Positions 43,546 to 53,650 of a stretch of 64,000 bases of DNA are shown piece after piece. The position numbers and the translations under genes are program-made. This DNA comes from Oceanospirillales bacterium (lineage in GTDB: Bacteria; Pseudomonadota; Gammaproteobacteria; Pseudomonadales; Balneatricaceae). Each line of letters starts with the position of its first letter. The first letter of the stretch is position 1. The stretch spans positions 27,440-91,439 of the forward strand of contig JAAEYW010000016.1 in assembly GCA_018223185.1 (NCBI GenBank), in the 5' to 3' direction. A model generated the notes under the pieces. It did not search any database. It was not told the DNA's origin and was given only the letters and a program-made list of their open reading frames with translations.

Positions 43546-44892
43546 TTAAACGTTCAGTAACAGGTATTCCCGTTCCCAGGAACTGATGACTTCATGGAAG
43601 GTTTCAAATTCGGCGCGTTTTACGCCGATGTAGGCCGCTACGAATTCAGCCCCCATGATTTCACACAGTTCAGGACAGTCCTCCAGCAGTCTCAGGCCCT
43701 CTTCGAGAGAGCGGGCCACTTCAACAGTATCATCTTCATCTGCCGCCAGTGCCTCGACCGGTTTGCCCGGTTTTAAGCTCTGCTTTAATCCCAGATACCC
43801 GCATGCCAGGCTGGCTGCAATCGCCAGATAAGGGTTGCAGTCAGCACCCGGGAAACGGTTCTCTATCCGTGTCGCTTCCAGTGGCGCGTTGGGGGCCCGC
43901 AAACCGGTGGTACGGTTATCAATGCCCCACTTGAAGTTAACCGGCGCAGCCATGTCAGGCGCAAAACGGCGGTAAGAGTTCACATTAGGAGCATAGAATG
44001 TAATCGCATGATGAGTGTATTTCTGTAATCCACCCAGGTAGTGATAAAAATGCTCTGAGAAGCGCTTATCGTCATCGCCGGCAAAGACATTTTTACCGGT
44101 TTTCATATCGATCAGACTCTGATGAATATGCATTGCGCTGCCGGGTTCATGCTGCATCGGCTTGGCCATGAAGGTGGCATACATATCATGTTTGAGTGCT
44201 GTTTCACGCAGGGTGCGTTTGAAGACAAACACCTGGTCGGCCAGATCCAGCGCATCACCATGAAGGAAGTTGATCTCCATTTGTGCGGCACCGGATTCAT
44301 GGATCAGCGTGTCTACATCCAGCCCTTGTGCCTCACAATAGCTATACAGCGTATCAATGACCGGGTTGAACTCGTTAACCGCATCTATTCCGTATGACTG
44401 ACGCGCAGTTTCCCGTCGACCGGAGCGGCCGGTTGCCGGTTTCAGTTCATAGTCCGGGTCGGTATTCTTCTGAATCAGATAAAACTCAACTTCCGGAGCG
44501 ATAACCGGGCGCAGTCCCATCTCTTCATACAGCTTCAGCACCCGACGGAGCACTGAGCGGCTGGAGAGTGGGTGCAGCTCGCCCGAACTTGTATAGCAGT
44601 CATTGATCACCTGGGCGGTGGGTTCGTCTGCCCAGGGCACCAGTCGCAAGGTGTTTGAGTCCGGCACCAGAACCATATCCCGGTCTGCCGGATCAACAAT
44701 ATCATAGTGGTTATCAGCCCATTCACCGGTCACGGTTTGTACCAGCAGGGTTTCAGGGATTTTTCCCCCTTTTTCCGCCAGATACTTTTTAGTCGGGTAA
44801 AACTTCCCCCGGGCATTGCCGGTCATGTCCGGCAGGGTCGATTCGACCTCTGTAATATTGTTCTCTTTGAGAAACCTTTCCACGGCTTCCAT
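43546..44892 (-). CDS. Gamma-glutamylputrescine synthetase (copy 2)
   Basis: A 448-residue glutamine-synthetase-fold enzyme. Visible motifs are ESGAAQMEINFLHGDALD, PGSAMHIHQSLIDMKTG, NSYRRFAPDMAAP and NRTTGLRAPNAP. It differs from copy 1 enough to suggest a distinct amine. It is divergent from puuB and followed by a putrescine-binding protein gene, giving a second polyamine module. AGGTG lies four bases before the start. Confidence 0.82.
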   Translation of the reverse strand: MEAVERFLKENNITEVESTLPDMTGNARGKFYPTKKYLAEKGGKIPETLLVQTVTGEWADNHYDIVDPADRDMVLVPDSNTLRLVPWADEPTAQVINDCYTSSGELHPLSSRSVLRRVLKLYEEMGLRPVIAPEVEFYLIQKNTDPDYELKPATGRSGRRETARQSYGIDAVNEFNPVIDTLYSYCEAQGLDVDTLIHESGAAQMEINFLHGDALDLADQVFVFKRTLRETALKHDMYATFMAKPMQHEPGSAMHIHQSLIDMKTGKNVFAGDDDKRFSEHFYHYLGGLQKYTHHAITFYAPNVNSYRRFAPDMAAPVNFKWGIDNRTTGLRAPNAPLEATRIENRFPGADCNPYLAIAASLACGYLGLKQSLKPGKPVEALAADEDDTVEVARSLEEGLRLLEDCPELCEIMGAEFVAAYIGVKRAEFETFHEVISSWEREYLLLNV

Positions 44893-45210
44893 AAATCACC
44901 TATCTGTCGTGTTTATCTGAGGGTCTGCTGTTCACTATAGAGCTGATGAATCTGTATGCAGGGTTTATTGTGTAAAAACTGGAATACGTTTTGTCTAAGC
45001 GGTCTGTTTAAGGACCTTTTTAAATCTGCTTAGTCGAAACATTATTCGGGTTTTAGGTTATTTCATGATTTTTCAAAAATCAACAGTAATTTTATATTTG
45101 TTACAGTTTTATGGGGTTGTTGTTCGTTTAAATTAGAATTATTATTCGGTTTGTTATGTTGTTGTAAGTCTTTTTATGACTGTTAATGTGTTTTTATGGA
45201 GACCCGATTT
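44893..45210. other. AT-rich divergent promoter region between puuA2 and puuB
   Basis: About 320 bases without a gene. It includes an inverted pair CTAAGC (near 44995) and GCTTAG (near 45030), which may be an operator. No GTGATCAC palindrome is present, so this module is probably not controlled by the GntR protein. Confidence 0.4.
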
Positions 45211-46494
45211 ATGAGTCTTAACAATGATCAGCCCTCTTACTATGCTGACTCGGCCAATGCCGGTCCTGACTATCCGGCGTTAACCGGTGAGCAGCAGGCT
45301 GACATCTGTATTATAGGTGCTGGCTATACGGGTCTGTCTGCTGCGCTGCATCTGGCGCAAAAAGGCTACTCAGTTACCCTGCTGGAGGGGGAGACGGTAG
45401 GGTGGGGTGCTTCTGGTCGCAATGGCGGTCAGGTGTGTCCGGGTCATAACATGGGTCATGCTGAGTTGATCAGAAAAGTGGGTCGCAACGCTGCTGATGC
45501 ATTGTGGCAAAGCTCTCTTGATTCGGTACAGCTGGTTAAAGATCTGATAGATGAACATCAGATTAGCTGCGATCTGAAGCAGGGAGTGATGCATGTTTCT
45601 GCTAAGCCTGGACATGTCGCAGAGATGCGTGAAAGTGTTGAGTATAAACACCGGGTTCTGAATTACGACAAGATCCGCTTTGTCCCGGACAGTGAAGTGC
45701 AGGCGATGCTGGGGACTGAAAACTATTTCGGTGGCGAGTACTGGGAAGACGCGGTTCATCTGCATCCGCTTAATTATGCACTTGGACTGGCGTCGGCGGC
45801 GACCCGGGCCGGGGTCGTTATCCATGAGCACAGCCGGGTTACCGGTTATACCACCGGTAAAACGGCGGAGGTTCGCACTGAAAGTGGCGTGGTTAAAGCA
45901 AAATATATTCTGCTGGCCTGTAACGGTTATCTGGGCAAACTTGAGCCCCGCATAGCCGGTAAGATTATGCCGATCAATAATTTCATTATTGCCACTGAAC
46001 CGCTCAGTGAAGCGCTGTGTCGCAGAATTAACCGGGACGATGTCGCTGTGGCGGATTCACGTTTTGTGATTAATTATTTCAAGCTGTCCGGCGATAATCG
46101 CTTACTCTGGGGAGGCGGTGAAAACTACAGCAGCCGTTTTCCGAAAGATATTCCTGCTTTTGTCCGGCCCTATATGTTGCAGTTCTACCCGGAACTTAAA
46201 GATGTGAAGATCGACTATGGCTGGGGAGGGACGCTGGCGATCACGCTTAACCGGATGCCTCATTTTGACCGTATCGATGAAAACCTCTTCGTTGCCCAGG
46301 GGTATTCCGGCCATGGTGTGGCGCTGGCGACACTGGGGGGTAAGCTTATGGCCGAGGCGATCAGCGGTTCGGTTGAGAAGTTTGATCTGTTTACTAAAGT
46401 CCCGACACCGACATTTCCTGGCGGCACGCTGCTTCGATGGCCGGGGCTGGTGGCGGGTATGCTGTATTACTCAATGCGTGACCGTTTTTTCTGA
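45211..46494 (+). CDS. puuB: Gamma-glutamylputrescine oxidase
   Basis: A 427-residue flavin oxidase of the DadA/PuuB type. FAD binds at ADICIIGAGYTGLSAALHLA near residue 35, followed by GWGASGRNGGQ, the PuuB-type second motif. The C-terminal flavin site is in VAQGYSGHGVALATLGGKL. PuuB oxidises gamma-glutamylputrescine to the aldehyde used by PuuC. The ATG at 45211 follows GGAG by ten bases; an ATG at 45196 overlaps that site and is rejected. It is divergent from the second puuA. Confidence 0.82.
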   Translation: MSLNNDQPSYYADSANAGPDYPALTGEQQADICIIGAGYTGLSAALHLAQKGYSVTLLEGETVGWGASGRNGGQVCPGHNMGHAELIRKVGRNAADALWQSSLDSVQLVKDLIDEHQISCDLKQGVMHVSAKPGHVAEMRESVEYKHRVLNYDKIRFVPDSEVQAMLGTENYFGGEYWEDAVHLHPLNYALGLASAATRAGVVIHEHSRVTGYTTGKTAEVRTESGVVKAKYILLACNGYLGKLEPRIAGKIMPINNFIIATEPLSEALCRRINRDDVAVADSRFVINYFKLSGDNRLLWGGGENYSSRFPKDIPAFVRPYMLQFYPELKDVKIDYGWGGTLAITLNRMPHFDRIDENLFVAQGYSGHGVALATLGGKLMAEAISGSVEKFDLFTKVPTPTFPGGTLLRWPGLVAGMLYYSMRDRFF

Positions 46495-46593
46495 GCACGG
46501 CTGACAGAATGACGATTGTTGAACTCGGTGTTTTCAGAACCCTGATCATTCAGTCTATAATGCCGTCATTCAGTGGTTGTTGAGTAGCAAGAG

Positions 46594-47256
46594 TTGAAAA
46601 CAAAAGTGACAGAGAATCGCCGGGTAAAAACAGCACAGGATCTGGCACCGCGCAATGCGCCGGTGCAGGGGCGTTCTAAGCTGCGGTCAAAGCAGATTAT
46701 TGATGTCACCGGCGAACTTCTGGAGCGGGTTGGACTGGATGATCTGAACACTATTCTGATCGCCAAAGAGGTAGGTATTTCGGTCGGCTCTCTGTATCAC
46801 TATTTTCCCAATAAACATGCGATTTTATATGCGATGGGGTCGCGCTGGCTGGAAACCGTGGAAGCCGCTTTAGATGAGATAGCCCGCTGGCCGGTTGAAG
46901 ATCTGCCGCTGGAAACGCTGGTGGAACAGATGCTGGGACTGAAACTGAAAACCTATAAACAGCAGAAGGCGATCCTTACCCTGGTGCAGGCGATGTTTTC
47001 CGTGCCGGAGTTGCGCGAGTTAGATGAACAGCACGATGAACTGGAGATCAGCCGGATGGCGGAGGTGTTTAAGCGAATCGGCATCAACCGTCACCTGAAA
47101 GAGCGGGAACGGCTGGGACGGCTCTATCTGGAGGTCACTCACAGTGTCATGCTGGTGGTCGTGAATCAGAAAGGTGAGCGGGCAAAGCGCACGCTGGCAG
47201 ATCTGAAAATGATCATCTGCAATCTGCTGGGGCAGTACTCTCCGAATAATATTTAA
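46594..47256 (+). CDS. TetR-family regulator downstream of puuB
   Basis: A 220-residue TetR regulator. The helix-turn-helix region is LNTILIAKEVGISVGSLYHY followed by FPNKHAILYAM; the ligand domain is helical without recognisable pocket. A TTG serves as start, since no ATG lies before the DNA-binding domain. It is 99 bases behind puuB on the same strand and overlaps the next, convergent gene by four bases. The ligand is unknown. Confidence 0.72.
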   Translation: MKTKVTENRRVKTAQDLAPRNAPVQGRSKLRSKQIIDVTGELLERVGLDDLNTILIAKEVGISVGSLYHYFPNKHAILYAMGSRWLETVEAALDEIARWPVEDLPLETLVEQMLGLKLKTYKQQKAILTLVQAMFSVPELRELDEQHDELEISRMAEVFKRIGINRHLKERERLGRLYLEVTHSVMLVVVNQKGERAKRTLADLKMIICNLLGQYSPNNI

Positions 47257-47972
47257 GACGGGGTGCGTTGCAGCCAGTCAGTCAGGGCTTCATTAACGGC
47301 CTGAGGTTGCTCCATAGTACTCATGTGGCCTGATCGCCTGATTGGAATAACGTCACTACCTACGACTAATTTCGCCATATCATAATGACGCTCAAGCGGA
47401 CTCCAGCTATCCTGATCGCCGCAGATAAACAGCGTTGGGCAGCTCAGTGAGGTCAGCACGCTGGTCGCATCGGGTCGCTCGATCAGGGCGGTTTGCTGGT
47501 GTTCAAACTGTTGCACTGTTTTGCGTTCGATCATATCGAGAATAGCATCACAGAGCGGTATGTCCTTTAGTCGTTCAGGAAGCACCATTCCCTGCATCCA
47601 GGTCTCACCCATCCTGCGCATCCCGTGTTGGCGGGCCTGTTCAATCAGGGCCTGTCGTCCGGATACCTCTTGTTTGCCTGCTTCGCCTTCGCTCAGAGGC
47701 AGATAGCCGGTATCCATCAGAATCAGTTGAGAGAGCTTGTCAGGTGCGCGGCGGGCCACCTCCAGTGCAACGCGGCCGCCCATTGAATGGCCGATCAGTA
47801 CAAACCGCTCCGGTGATTGCTCTATTGCAATCTCAGCCATATGGCCAAGACTGTTGGCATCACCGTAATTGATTACCCGGCATTCATATCCCTGCCGGGT
47901 CAGTTCATTAACCTGATCCTGCCACACGGCTGTGTCACAGATTAAACCCGGTAAAAACACAATTGTTTGCAT
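47253..47972 (-). CDS. Alpha/beta hydrolase
   Basis: A 239-residue alpha/beta hydrolase. The nucleophile elbow is VLIGHSMGGRVALE, the acid lies in LFICGDQDSWSP and the histidine in RSGHMSTMEQP. The lid region is short. It resembles MhpC/BioH-like esterases, but the substrate is unknown. GGAG is five bases before the start. It has no operon partners. Confidence 0.82.
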   Translation of the reverse strand: MQTIVFLPGLICDTAVWQDQVNELTRQGYECRVINYGDANSLGHMAEIAIEQSPERFVLIGHSMGGRVALEVARRAPDKLSQLILMDTGYLPLSEGEAGKQEVSGRQALIEQARQHGMRRMGETWMQGMVLPERLKDIPLCDAILDMIERKTVQQFEHQQTALIERPDATSVLTSLSCPTLFICGDQDSWSPLERHYDMAKLVVGSDVIPIRRSGHMSTMEQPQAVNEALTDWLQRTPS

Positions 47973-48109
47973 GTCTGCTCCACTGATAACAAATGCCAGG
48001 GCTTTCTTTTTTAGCGTTTAACTACAACTGGCAACGGTGGATTATACATGACTTAACTGCGGTTTTTACCGTGCTGCCGCAGGTCGGTTTATCCTGTCGT
48101 GAAGCGCTA

Positions 48110-48328
48110 TCAGTTTAGTTGAGCCACCGCCTTTCTGGCGATTGGCAGCAATTCACTGCCGTCACTTTCGAGATAATCTCTGATCTGGGCCTTCATTGAG
48201 CGCGCCCAAAACTTGCTCAGATGGTTTGCGACCATCTCTGCTTCGGCGGTTTCGTCGCCGATATGGGTGTTGTTGGCCGCGATCTGGTTAGCCATTTTGA
48301 TCAGGCTGTTAAGTTGGTGTTGTCCCAT
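48110..48328 (-). CDS. fdsD: Formate dehydrogenase delta subunit
   Basis: A 72-residue FdsD protein. Features are LIKMANQIAANN at the start and AEMVANHLSKFWARSMKAQI, typical of the family. FdsD is needed to make the active soluble NAD-dependent formate dehydrogenase in Ralstonia and relatives. It is the last gene of the operon, three bases after fdhD. Confidence 0.88.
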   Translation of the reverse strand: MGQHQLNSLIKMANQIAANNTHIGDETAEAEMVANHLSKFWARSMKAQIRDYLESDGSELLPIARKAVAQLN

Positions 48329-48331
48329 GAG

Positions 48332-49198
48332 TTATTCCTCTGAATCAGCAATTTCAGCCTGGTTGTAAATGACATGTCTGCCGGTGCGTGCAAATCCGAT
48401 CAGGTTTAATCCGGCCTGTTGTGCCAGCTCCAGAGCGAGCCCTGTCGGCGCGGAAACGGCGACCAGAGTGCCGATGCCGCAGCTGGATGCTTTGTGTACC
48501 ATCTCGTAACTGGCGCGACTGGAAACCAGCGCGAATCCATCGCTCAGATCAGTGTTCTCTCGTTGCAGTACGCCCAGTAGTTTATCCAGCGCGTTGTGGC
48601 GGCCGACGTCTTCCCTGATCAGTCGTATATTGCCAGCATTATCACACCAGGCTGCGCCATGGCAGGCACCGGTGATCGTTTGCAGAGGCTGATTGTCAGA
48701 CAGTTGGCTGATGGCCGTCTGTACCGCTGTTGAGTGGGGCAGTGGCCGAGGCTGTACCGGTTTTACCGGGCGGATCGCCTGCTGCAGTGATTCGGCACCA
48801 CAGAGGCCGCAACCGGTTCGACCGGTGAGATTCCGGCGGCGCTGTTTCAGTTGCACAGAGCGCTGAGTGGTAATCGAGATCCGGATTTCAATACCGGCTG
48901 CCAGAGACTCAGGGTCAGCCATCACCAGATCCAGCTCGTAGATCTCTTCCGGCTTCCTGATGATTCCTTCGCTCAGACTGAACCCCAGTGCAAAGTCTTC
49001 CAGATCGCAGGGGCTGGCCATCATCACTACATGCGATATGCCGTTGTAGATCATGGCAACCGGAATCTCTTCGGCAATACTGTCCAGTGCGTCCAGCGTT
49101 TTCCCCTGTTGCCAGCGGATAACGGTGGACTGCTTATAGCAGCTTTCCACCGTTACTCTGGTTTCAGGATCGCCCTGTTTGAGTTTATTGATTGCCAT
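48332..49198 (-). CDS. fdhD: Formate dehydrogenase accessory sulfurtransferase FdhD/FdsC
   Basis: A 288-residue FdhD protein. The sulfur-relay cysteines are in TGRTGCGLCGAES near residue 134. A conserved segment EDVGRHNALDKLLG binds cofactor and SSRASYEMVHKASSCGIG is nearly invariant. It passes sulfur to the molybdenum (bis-MGD) cofactor before insertion in FdsA. It starts one base after the fdsA stop, so it belongs to the operon (fdsC in other nomenclature). Confidence 0.92.
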   Translation of the reverse strand: MAINKLKQGDPETRVTVESCYKQSTVIRWQQGKTLDALDSIAEEIPVAMIYNGISHVVMMASPCDLEDFALGFSLSEGIIRKPEEIYELDLVMADPESLAAGIEIRISITTQRSVQLKQRRRNLTGRTGCGLCGAESLQQAIRPVKPVQPRPLPHSTAVQTAISQLSDNQPLQTITGACHGAAWCDNAGNIRLIREDVGRHNALDKLLGVLQRENTDLSDGFALVSSRASYEMVHKASSCGIGTLVAVSAPTGLALELAQQAGLNLIGFARTGRHVIYNQAEIADSEE

Positions 49199-49199
49199 C

Positions 49200-52067
49200 T
49201 TACTTTCCCGCTGCAGTCTCTTTTGAGCGTGCTTTGTTAAGATAACCTAACTGCGTCTGGTTGAATTCACGATAGCGCTGCTGCCAGTCCGATGGCTCGG
49301 TTACTTTCACCGCCTGTACTGCGGTTACCTTGTACTCGGGGCAGTTGGTGGCCCAGTCGGAATTATCGGTCGTGACGACATTGGCTCCGCTGTCAGGATG
49401 ATGGAAGGTCGTGTAGACCACACCTGGCTGCATCCGATCGGAGATTCTAGCGCGCATCACGGTTTCACCGGCACGGCTGGTAACGCCTACCCAGTCGCCA
49501 TCCTTCAGGCCGCGATCTTCAGCATCCTGCGGATGCAGTTCCAGCACATCTTCATCGTGCCAGATCTGGTTGTCGGTGCGGCGTGTCTGAGCCCCCACAT
49601 TGTATTGCGACAGAATACGGCCAGTGGTCAGCAACAGTGGATATTTGCGGGTTGAACGCTCTTCGGTAGCAACGTATTCGGTAATGGCGAAATGCCCCTT
49701 GCCGATCGGGAAGCTTTTCAGGTGCATGATCGGAGTGCCATCCGGCGCTGCGTCATTGCAGGGCCACTGAATGCTGCCCAGCCCATCCAGTCGCTTATAA
49801 CTGACGTTGGTGAAGGTCGGTGTCAGTTGCGCGATCTCATCCATAATTTCAGAGGGATGGCTGTAGTCCATCGGATAACCCAGGGCTTTAGACAGTGCCT
49901 GAGTCACTTCCCAGTCCTGCATGCCCGCCAGAGGCGGCATTACCTTACGCACCCGGTTGATACGGCGTTCGGCGTTGGTGAAGGTGCCATCTTTTTCGAG
50001 GAAGGAGGAGCCCGGCAGGAATACATGGGCAAACTTCGCCGTTTCATTGAGGAAGATATCCTGCACCACAAGACATTCCAGTGACCGCAGTGCTGCTTGC
50101 ACATGGTTGGTGTTGGGGTCTGACTGAGCGATATCCTCACCCTGACAGTACATCCCTTTGTAGGTGCCATCCAGAGCCGCATCGAACATATTGGGGATAC
50201 GCAAACCCGGTTCGTTATCCAGTTTTACGCCCCAGGCAGACTCAAACCGTGCCCGGACCACATCGTCAGCAACATGCTGATAGCCTGGAAGTTCATGGGG
50301 GAATGAGCCCATATCACAGGAACCCTGAACGTTGTTCTGACCCCGCAGCGGGTTAACGCCGACACCTTCGCGACCGATGTTGCCGGTGGCCAGCGCTAGG
50401 TTGGCGATACCCATTACCATGCTGGAACCCTGACTGTGTTCAGTCACCCCCAGCCCGTAGTAGATGGCAGCGTTTTTGGCATTAGCGTAGATCCGTGCCG
50501 CACTGCGTAACTCTGCGGCAGGAATGCCGGTGATCGCTTCGGTGTTTTCCGGTGAGTGGCGTTCTTCACTGATAAAGTGGCGCCACGCATTAAAGGCTTC
50601 GGTTTCACAGCGCTCGGCGATAAAGGCTTTGTCTTCCAGCCCTTCGCTCATAATCACGTGCGCCATCGCATTGATAAACGCGACGTTACTGCCGGGACGC
50701 AGCGTCAGATGGTGCTGCGTCTGTACATGGGGGCTTTTTACCAGGTCGATGCGACGCGGGTCGGCAACGATCAGCTTGGCACCCTGGCGCAGGCGCTTTT
50801 TCAGCAGCGAGCCGAACACCGGATGAGCGTCGGTAGGGTTGGCACCGATCACCAGTACGGTATCGGCATACATCACTGAGTCGAAAGTCTGCGTACCTGC
50901 CGATTCACCCAGTGTGGTTTTCAGACCATAGCCAGTGGGGGAGTGGCACACCCGGGCGCAGGTATCGGTGTTGTTGTTACCGAAGGCTGCCCGGATCAGT
51001 TTCTGCACCAGATAGGTTTCTTCGTTGGTGCAGCGGGATGAGGTAATACCACCGATACTTTCACGGCCATACTTGTCCTGAATACCGCGCAGTCGGGTGG
51101 CAGCAAAATTCAGCGCTTCGTCCCAACTGACCTCCTGCCAGGGCTGATCGATGGAGTCCCGGATCATCGGTTGGGTGATGCGGTCTTCATGGGTCGCGTA
51201 ACCAAAGGCAAAACGACCCTTTACGCAGGAGTGACCATGGTTTGCCTGCCCACCCTTGTAGGGCACCATGCGGATTACTTCGCTGCCTTTCATCTCGGCT
51301 TTAAACTGGCAGCCAACGCCACAGTAGGCGCAGGTGGTGACAATACTGTGCTCAGGCTGGCCAGCGTCTATCACCGATTTTTCCATCAGGGTTGAGGTCG
51401 GGCAGGCCTGTACGCAGGCACCACAGGAGACACATTCGGAATCGAGGAAAGCCTGATTCTGCCCGGGGGAAACCTTAGAATCAAAGCCGCGGCCATCAAT
51501 CGTCAGGGCGAAGGTGCCCTGAACCTCACTGCAGGCGCGTACACAGCGGGAGCAGACGATACATTTGCTGGGATCAAAGCTGAAATAGGGATTCGAGTGG
51601 TCTTTCTCTGCTTGTAAGTGGTTCTCTCCACTGAAGCCGTAACGCACTTCCCGCAGTCCGACTTCACCGGCAACATCCTGTAGTTCGCAATTGCCGTTGG
51701 CCGGACAGGTAAGGCAGTCCAGCGGATGGTCGGAGATATACAGCTCCATAATATTGCGGCGTAATTTTCCCAGTCGTTGATTCTGGGTGGTCACTTTCAT
51801 ACCCGCTTCAGCAGGTGTGGTGCAGGACGCAGGTGTGCCGCGCCGGCCCTCGATCTCGACCGCGCAGATACGACAGGAACCGAACGCTTCCAGGTTATCC
51901 GAGGCACACAGTTTAGGGATATTGATATCCGCTTCTGCCGCGGCGCGCAAAACCGAAGTGCCTTCTGGCACAGTGATGCTGACACCGTCGATTTCCAGTG
52001 TGATCAGGTTTTCTGAAACACTGGCAGGGGTGCCGTAATCTTTATCCGGATCAAAATATTGCAGCAT
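49200..52067 (-). CDS. fdsA: NAD-dependent formate dehydrogenase alpha subunit
   Basis: A 955-residue catalytic subunit. Order: 2Fe-2S (Cys54, 65, 68, 82), NuoG-type 4Fe-4S with one histidine (His114, Cys118, 121, 127), two 4Fe-4S ferredoxin clusters (Cys169-179 and 212-222), then a further 4Fe-4S (Cys246, 249, 253, 281) and the bis-MGD molybdenum domain. The metal ligand is Cys374 in ARVCHSPTGYG, so no selenocysteine is used. It oxidises formate to CO2 and passes electrons to FdsB. The subunit order G-B-A-C-D matches other fds operons. Confidence 0.93.
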   Translation of the reverse strand: MLQYFDPDKDYGTPASVSENLITLEIDGVSITVPEGTSVLRAAAEADINIPKLCASDNLEAFGSCRICAVEIEGRRGTPASCTTPAEAGMKVTTQNQRLGKLRRNIMELYISDHPLDCLTCPANGNCELQDVAGEVGLREVRYGFSGENHLQAEKDHSNPYFSFDPSKCIVCSRCVRACSEVQGTFALTIDGRGFDSKVSPGQNQAFLDSECVSCGACVQACPTSTLMEKSVIDAGQPEHSIVTTCAYCGVGCQFKAEMKGSEVIRMVPYKGGQANHGHSCVKGRFAFGYATHEDRITQPMIRDSIDQPWQEVSWDEALNFAATRLRGIQDKYGRESIGGITSSRCTNEETYLVQKLIRAAFGNNNTDTCARVCHSPTGYGLKTTLGESAGTQTFDSVMYADTVLVIGANPTDAHPVFGSLLKKRLRQGAKLIVADPRRIDLVKSPHVQTQHHLTLRPGSNVAFINAMAHVIMSEGLEDKAFIAERCETEAFNAWRHFISEERHSPENTEAITGIPAAELRSAARIYANAKNAAIYYGLGVTEHSQGSSMVMGIANLALATGNIGREGVGVNPLRGQNNVQGSCDMGSFPHELPGYQHVADDVVRARFESAWGVKLDNEPGLRIPNMFDAALDGTYKGMYCQGEDIAQSDPNTNHVQAALRSLECLVVQDIFLNETAKFAHVFLPGSSFLEKDGTFTNAERRINRVRKVMPPLAGMQDWEVTQALSKALGYPMDYSHPSEIMDEIAQLTPTFTNVSYKRLDGLGSIQWPCNDAAPDGTPIMHLKSFPIGKGHFAITEYVATEERSTRKYPLLLTTGRILSQYNVGAQTRRTDNQIWHDEDVLELHPQDAEDRGLKDGDWVGVTSRAGETVMRARISDRMQPGVVYTTFHHPDSGANVVTTDNSDWATNCPEYKVTAVQAVKVTEPSDWQQRYREFNQTQLGYLNKARSKETAAGK

Positions 52068-52069
52068 GA

Positions 52070-53650
52070 TCAGGCACCTCCTTCGCTGTTCTTGGGTTGT
52101 TGGTTAAAATCGTCAGGGAAATATTTAACGGCACTCTGTACCGGAAATGGCGTCATGCCGCCCATGGCACAGAGCGATCCGTCGATCATGGTTTCGCACA
52201 GGTCACTCAGCAGTTCCATATTGGCTGTCCGGTTTTCATTGTTACGAATCCGGTCGATTACCTCGACGCCACGGGTAGAACCGATCCGGCAGGGGGTGCA
52301 TTTACCGCAGGATTCAGCGACACAGAACTCCATAGAGAAGCGGGCTTGCTCCGACATATCCACCGTGTCATCGAACACGACAATGCCGCCATGTCCAAGG
52401 CCTGCACCGATCGCCTGAAAGGCTTCATAATCCATCGGTGTATCCCACTGACTCTCCGGCAGATACGCACACAGCGGTCCGCCCACCTGCACCGCCCGCA
52501 TTGGCCGGCCCGTGAACGTGCCGCCGCCATACTCTTCTAGCAGCTCGCGCAGCGTGACACCAAAGGCCAGTTCAATCAGGCCGCCCTGTTTAATATTGCC
52601 CGCCAGCTGAAAAGGCAGAGTGCCGAGAGAGCGTCCCATGCCGTAATCCGCATACGCCTGACCGCCTTTGGACAGAATGTAGGGGATGGCCGCCAGCGAC
52701 AGTACGTTGTTGACAATCGTGGGTTGACCGAACAGCCCGACAATCGCGGGGAGTGGGGGTTTAGCCCGCACCATACCGCGCTTGCCTTCAAGGCTTTCCA
52801 GCAGCGAGGTCTCTTCACCGCAGATATAGGCTTTAGCGCCCAGTCTGACTTCAAGGTTGAAGGTTTTACCGCTACCGAGGATGTTTGTTCCCAGAAAACC
52901 TGCGGTTTCCGCTTTAGCAATCGCCTCGTTAAGAATCTGATGGGCCACCGGATATTCTGAGCGCAGATAGATATACCCCTGATCGGCTCCGACTGCGAGG
53001 CCTGCGATGGTCATACCCTCGATCAGCATATAAGGGTCAGCTTCCATCACCATCCGGTCAGCAAAGGTGCCTGAATCACCTTCATCGGCGTTACAGACGA
53101 TATATTTCTGCCCGGTTGCTCCCGGGCTTGCATTGAGAACCGTCTGCCATTTGATCCCTGTTGGGAATGCTGCACCACCACGACCACGCAGACCCGAGAT
53201 TTTCACCTCATCAACAATGGCCTGGCCGTCCATCAGCAGTGCTTTTTTCAGGCCACTGAAACCATCCAGCTGCTGATAATCTTCGAGCGAAACCGGGTCA
53301 GTAACACCGGCACGGGCAAAGGTGAGTCGCTGTTGTTTCTTCAGGTAGGGGATCTCTTCGGTGAGTCCCTGACACAGTGGGTGAGAGGTCTCGCCCAGCA
53401 GGAAGGACTGATCAAACAGGCTGTCTATATCCTTGTTTTCTACCGGGCCGTAGGCGATGCGTCCGGCCCTGGTTTCCACCTCGAGCAGAGGTTCCAGCCA
53501 GAACAGACCGCGGGAGCCGTTGCGGATAATCTCAACAGTTTCGCCCCGGTGAGCCGCTTCCGCCGCGATTTCGCGAGCCAGTCGGTCGGCACCCATAGCC
53601 AGTGCAGTGGTATCCCGTGGGATATAAATCTTTGTTACTGAAGCGCTCAT
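52070..53650 (-). CDS. fdsB: NAD-dependent formate dehydrogenase beta subunit
   Basis: A 526-residue NuoF-like flavoprotein. It has a thioredoxin-like N-terminal part (about residues 1-110), then the FMN/NADH-binding segment RGRGGAAFPTGIKWQ and the 4Fe-4S motif CGKCTPCRIG with Cys448, 451, 454 and 494. It reduces NAD with electrons from FdsA. It starts on the last base of fdsG (TGATG) and ends two bases before fdsA. Confidence 0.93.
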   Translation of the reverse strand: MSASVTKIYIPRDTTALAMGADRLAREIAAEAAHRGETVEIIRNGSRGLFWLEPLLEVETRAGRIAYGPVENKDIDSLFDQSFLLGETSHPLCQGLTEEIPYLKKQQRLTFARAGVTDPVSLEDYQQLDGFSGLKKALLMDGQAIVDEVKISGLRGRGGAAFPTGIKWQTVLNASPGATGQKYIVCNADEGDSGTFADRMVMEADPYMLIEGMTIAGLAVGADQGYIYLRSEYPVAHQILNEAIAKAETAGFLGTNILGSGKTFNLEVRLGAKAYICGEETSLLESLEGKRGMVRAKPPLPAIVGLFGQPTIVNNVLSLAAIPYILSKGGQAYADYGMGRSLGTLPFQLAGNIKQGGLIELAFGVTLRELLEEYGGGTFTGRPMRAVQVGGPLCAYLPESQWDTPMDYEAFQAIGAGLGHGGIVVFDDTVDMSEQARFSMEFCVAESCGKCTPCRIGSTRGVEVIDRIRNNENRTANMELLSDLCETMIDGSLCAMGGMTPFPVQSAVKYFPDDFNQQPKNSEGGA

